Source: Novosphingobium sp. 32-60-15 (GTDB taxonomy: Bacteria > Pseudomonadota > Alphaproteobacteria > Sphingomonadales > Sphingomonadaceae). From it: a stretch of 64,000 nt of DNA. Within the stretch, counting starts at the first letter, position 1, and every line of letters starts with the position of its first letter. The translations under genes and the position numbers were made by a program. This document shows, one piece after another, positions 63,694-64,000 of this stretch. Location of the stretch: positions 62,001-126,000 of the forward strand of contig NZ_NCEN01000012.1 in the NCBI RefSeq assembly GCF_002280675.1. Reading direction: 5' to 3'. The notes under the pieces were generated by a model. That model had not been told where the DNA came from and ran no database searches. It was given only the letters and a program-made list of their open reading frames with translations.

Positions 63694-64000
63694 CTAAAAC
63701 TGCTTGCGGAACTCCAGTTCGAACACCCGCCCGCGTGGATCGAGGAAGCCCGGATTATAGCGCAGCGGCACAGTGCCGGTATCGTCGGTTACCCGCTGCT
63801 GGGCATTGAACACGTTGTCCACCGACAAGGAAACGCGGCTTCCCTTCAAAAAAGGCACTTTCTCCACCAGCTTTGGCTTTCTGCCAAGATCGGCAAACAA
63901 GCGCACATCAAACGTGGCAATCGGGGCAAAGCGCAAACTGGTTGATCCCGGCGCACCACTGGCATCAATCCTTGAACCGCCGGTATAGCTACCGCTCGCC
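63694..64000 (-). CDS. C-terminal end of a TonB-dependent receptor (partial)
   Basis: The last 102 codons of a gene that continues past the right edge; the frame is open to base 64000. The segment has the barrel strands of a TonB-dependent receptor, with VSLSVDNVFNAQQRV, the GRVFELEFRKQF end and a terminal phenylalanine for outer-membrane insertion. The ligand cannot be told from this piece. No Met is needed for a start inside the window. Confidence 0.85.
   Translation of the reverse strand, partial: ASGSYTGGSRIDASGAPGSTSLRFAPIATFDVRLFADLGRKPKLVEKVPFLKGSRVSLSVDNVFNAQQRVTDDTGTVPLRYNPGFLDPRGRVFELEFRKQF

Overview
The window looks like chromosomal DNA of a free-living alphaproteobacterium of the order Sphingomonadales (a Novosphingobium/Sphingomonas-type genome). 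This rests on the GC-rich codon use, the short two-domain-free ArgC, the block argS - SPOR - nagZ - scpA - scpB - tatABC, the run ispH - thrB - rnhA, a TamA/TamB pair behind bpt, a K+-insensitive-type membrane pyrophosphatase and a Flp/Tad (cpa) pilus cluster. The genus is an inference from remembered gene orders and was not tested by a search. I see no rRNA, tRNA, CRISPR array, insertion sequence or prophage. The window is almost fully coding.

Layout. 0.3-5.6 kb: leftward ccmA-ccmB (haem export for cytochrome c), a cysteine synthase, two small membrane proteins, a pterin dehydratase, an SDR oxidoreductase and an AlkA-type glycosylase. 5.7-7.4 kb: a [2Fe-2S] ferredoxin, then an AT-rich segment carrying one lipoprotein with a glycosidase-like look. 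7.4-13.9 kb: argC, an orphan SH3 protein, an M17 aminopeptidase, map, and the nitrogen pair glnB-glnA behind a clear sigma-54 promoter, then a CHAP hydrolase. 13.9-19.2 kb: a CHASE4-GGDEF-EAL protein, a tiny membrane protein, an aldehyde dehydrogenase broken by an internal deletion, and a glycosyltransferase overlapping its end. 19.2-26.5 kb: tamB, tamA, bpt. 26.7-31.1 kb: ilvA, a VanZ-like protein, a beta-hydroxyacid dehydrogenase and an exported amidohydrolase. 31.1-38.4 kb: tatC, tatB, tatA, scpB, scpA, nagZ, SPOR protein, argS and a lipoprotein, all leftward.

38.5-43.3 kb: ispH-thrB-rnhA, a DUF1508 protein, an FAD oxidoreductase and a lysophospholipase-like hydrolase. 43.3-50.6 kb: the Flp pilus operon cpaA-cpaB-cpaC-cpaD-cpaE-tadB-tadC, with no cpaF motor ATPase between cpaE and tadB and no pilin gene. 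50.7-54.8 kb: a fumarylacetoacetase-like hydrolase with a MarR regulator, mtnP with a TetR regulator, and thiL. 54.9-60.1 kb: hppA, then a tight cassette of a BioF2/CelD-like acyltransferase, a JmjC-type cupin and a TesB thioesterase. 60.1-64 kb: two exported proteins of unknown function, uvrC, and the C-terminal end of a TonB-dependent receptor cut by the window edge.

Most of the region is core housekeeping. The parts that deserve a second look are the missing cpaF, the aldehyde dehydrogenase that lost its catalytic cysteine, the acyltransferase-cupin-thioesterase cassette, the AT-rich lipoprotein insert, and the orphan SH3 domain fused by overlap to argC.
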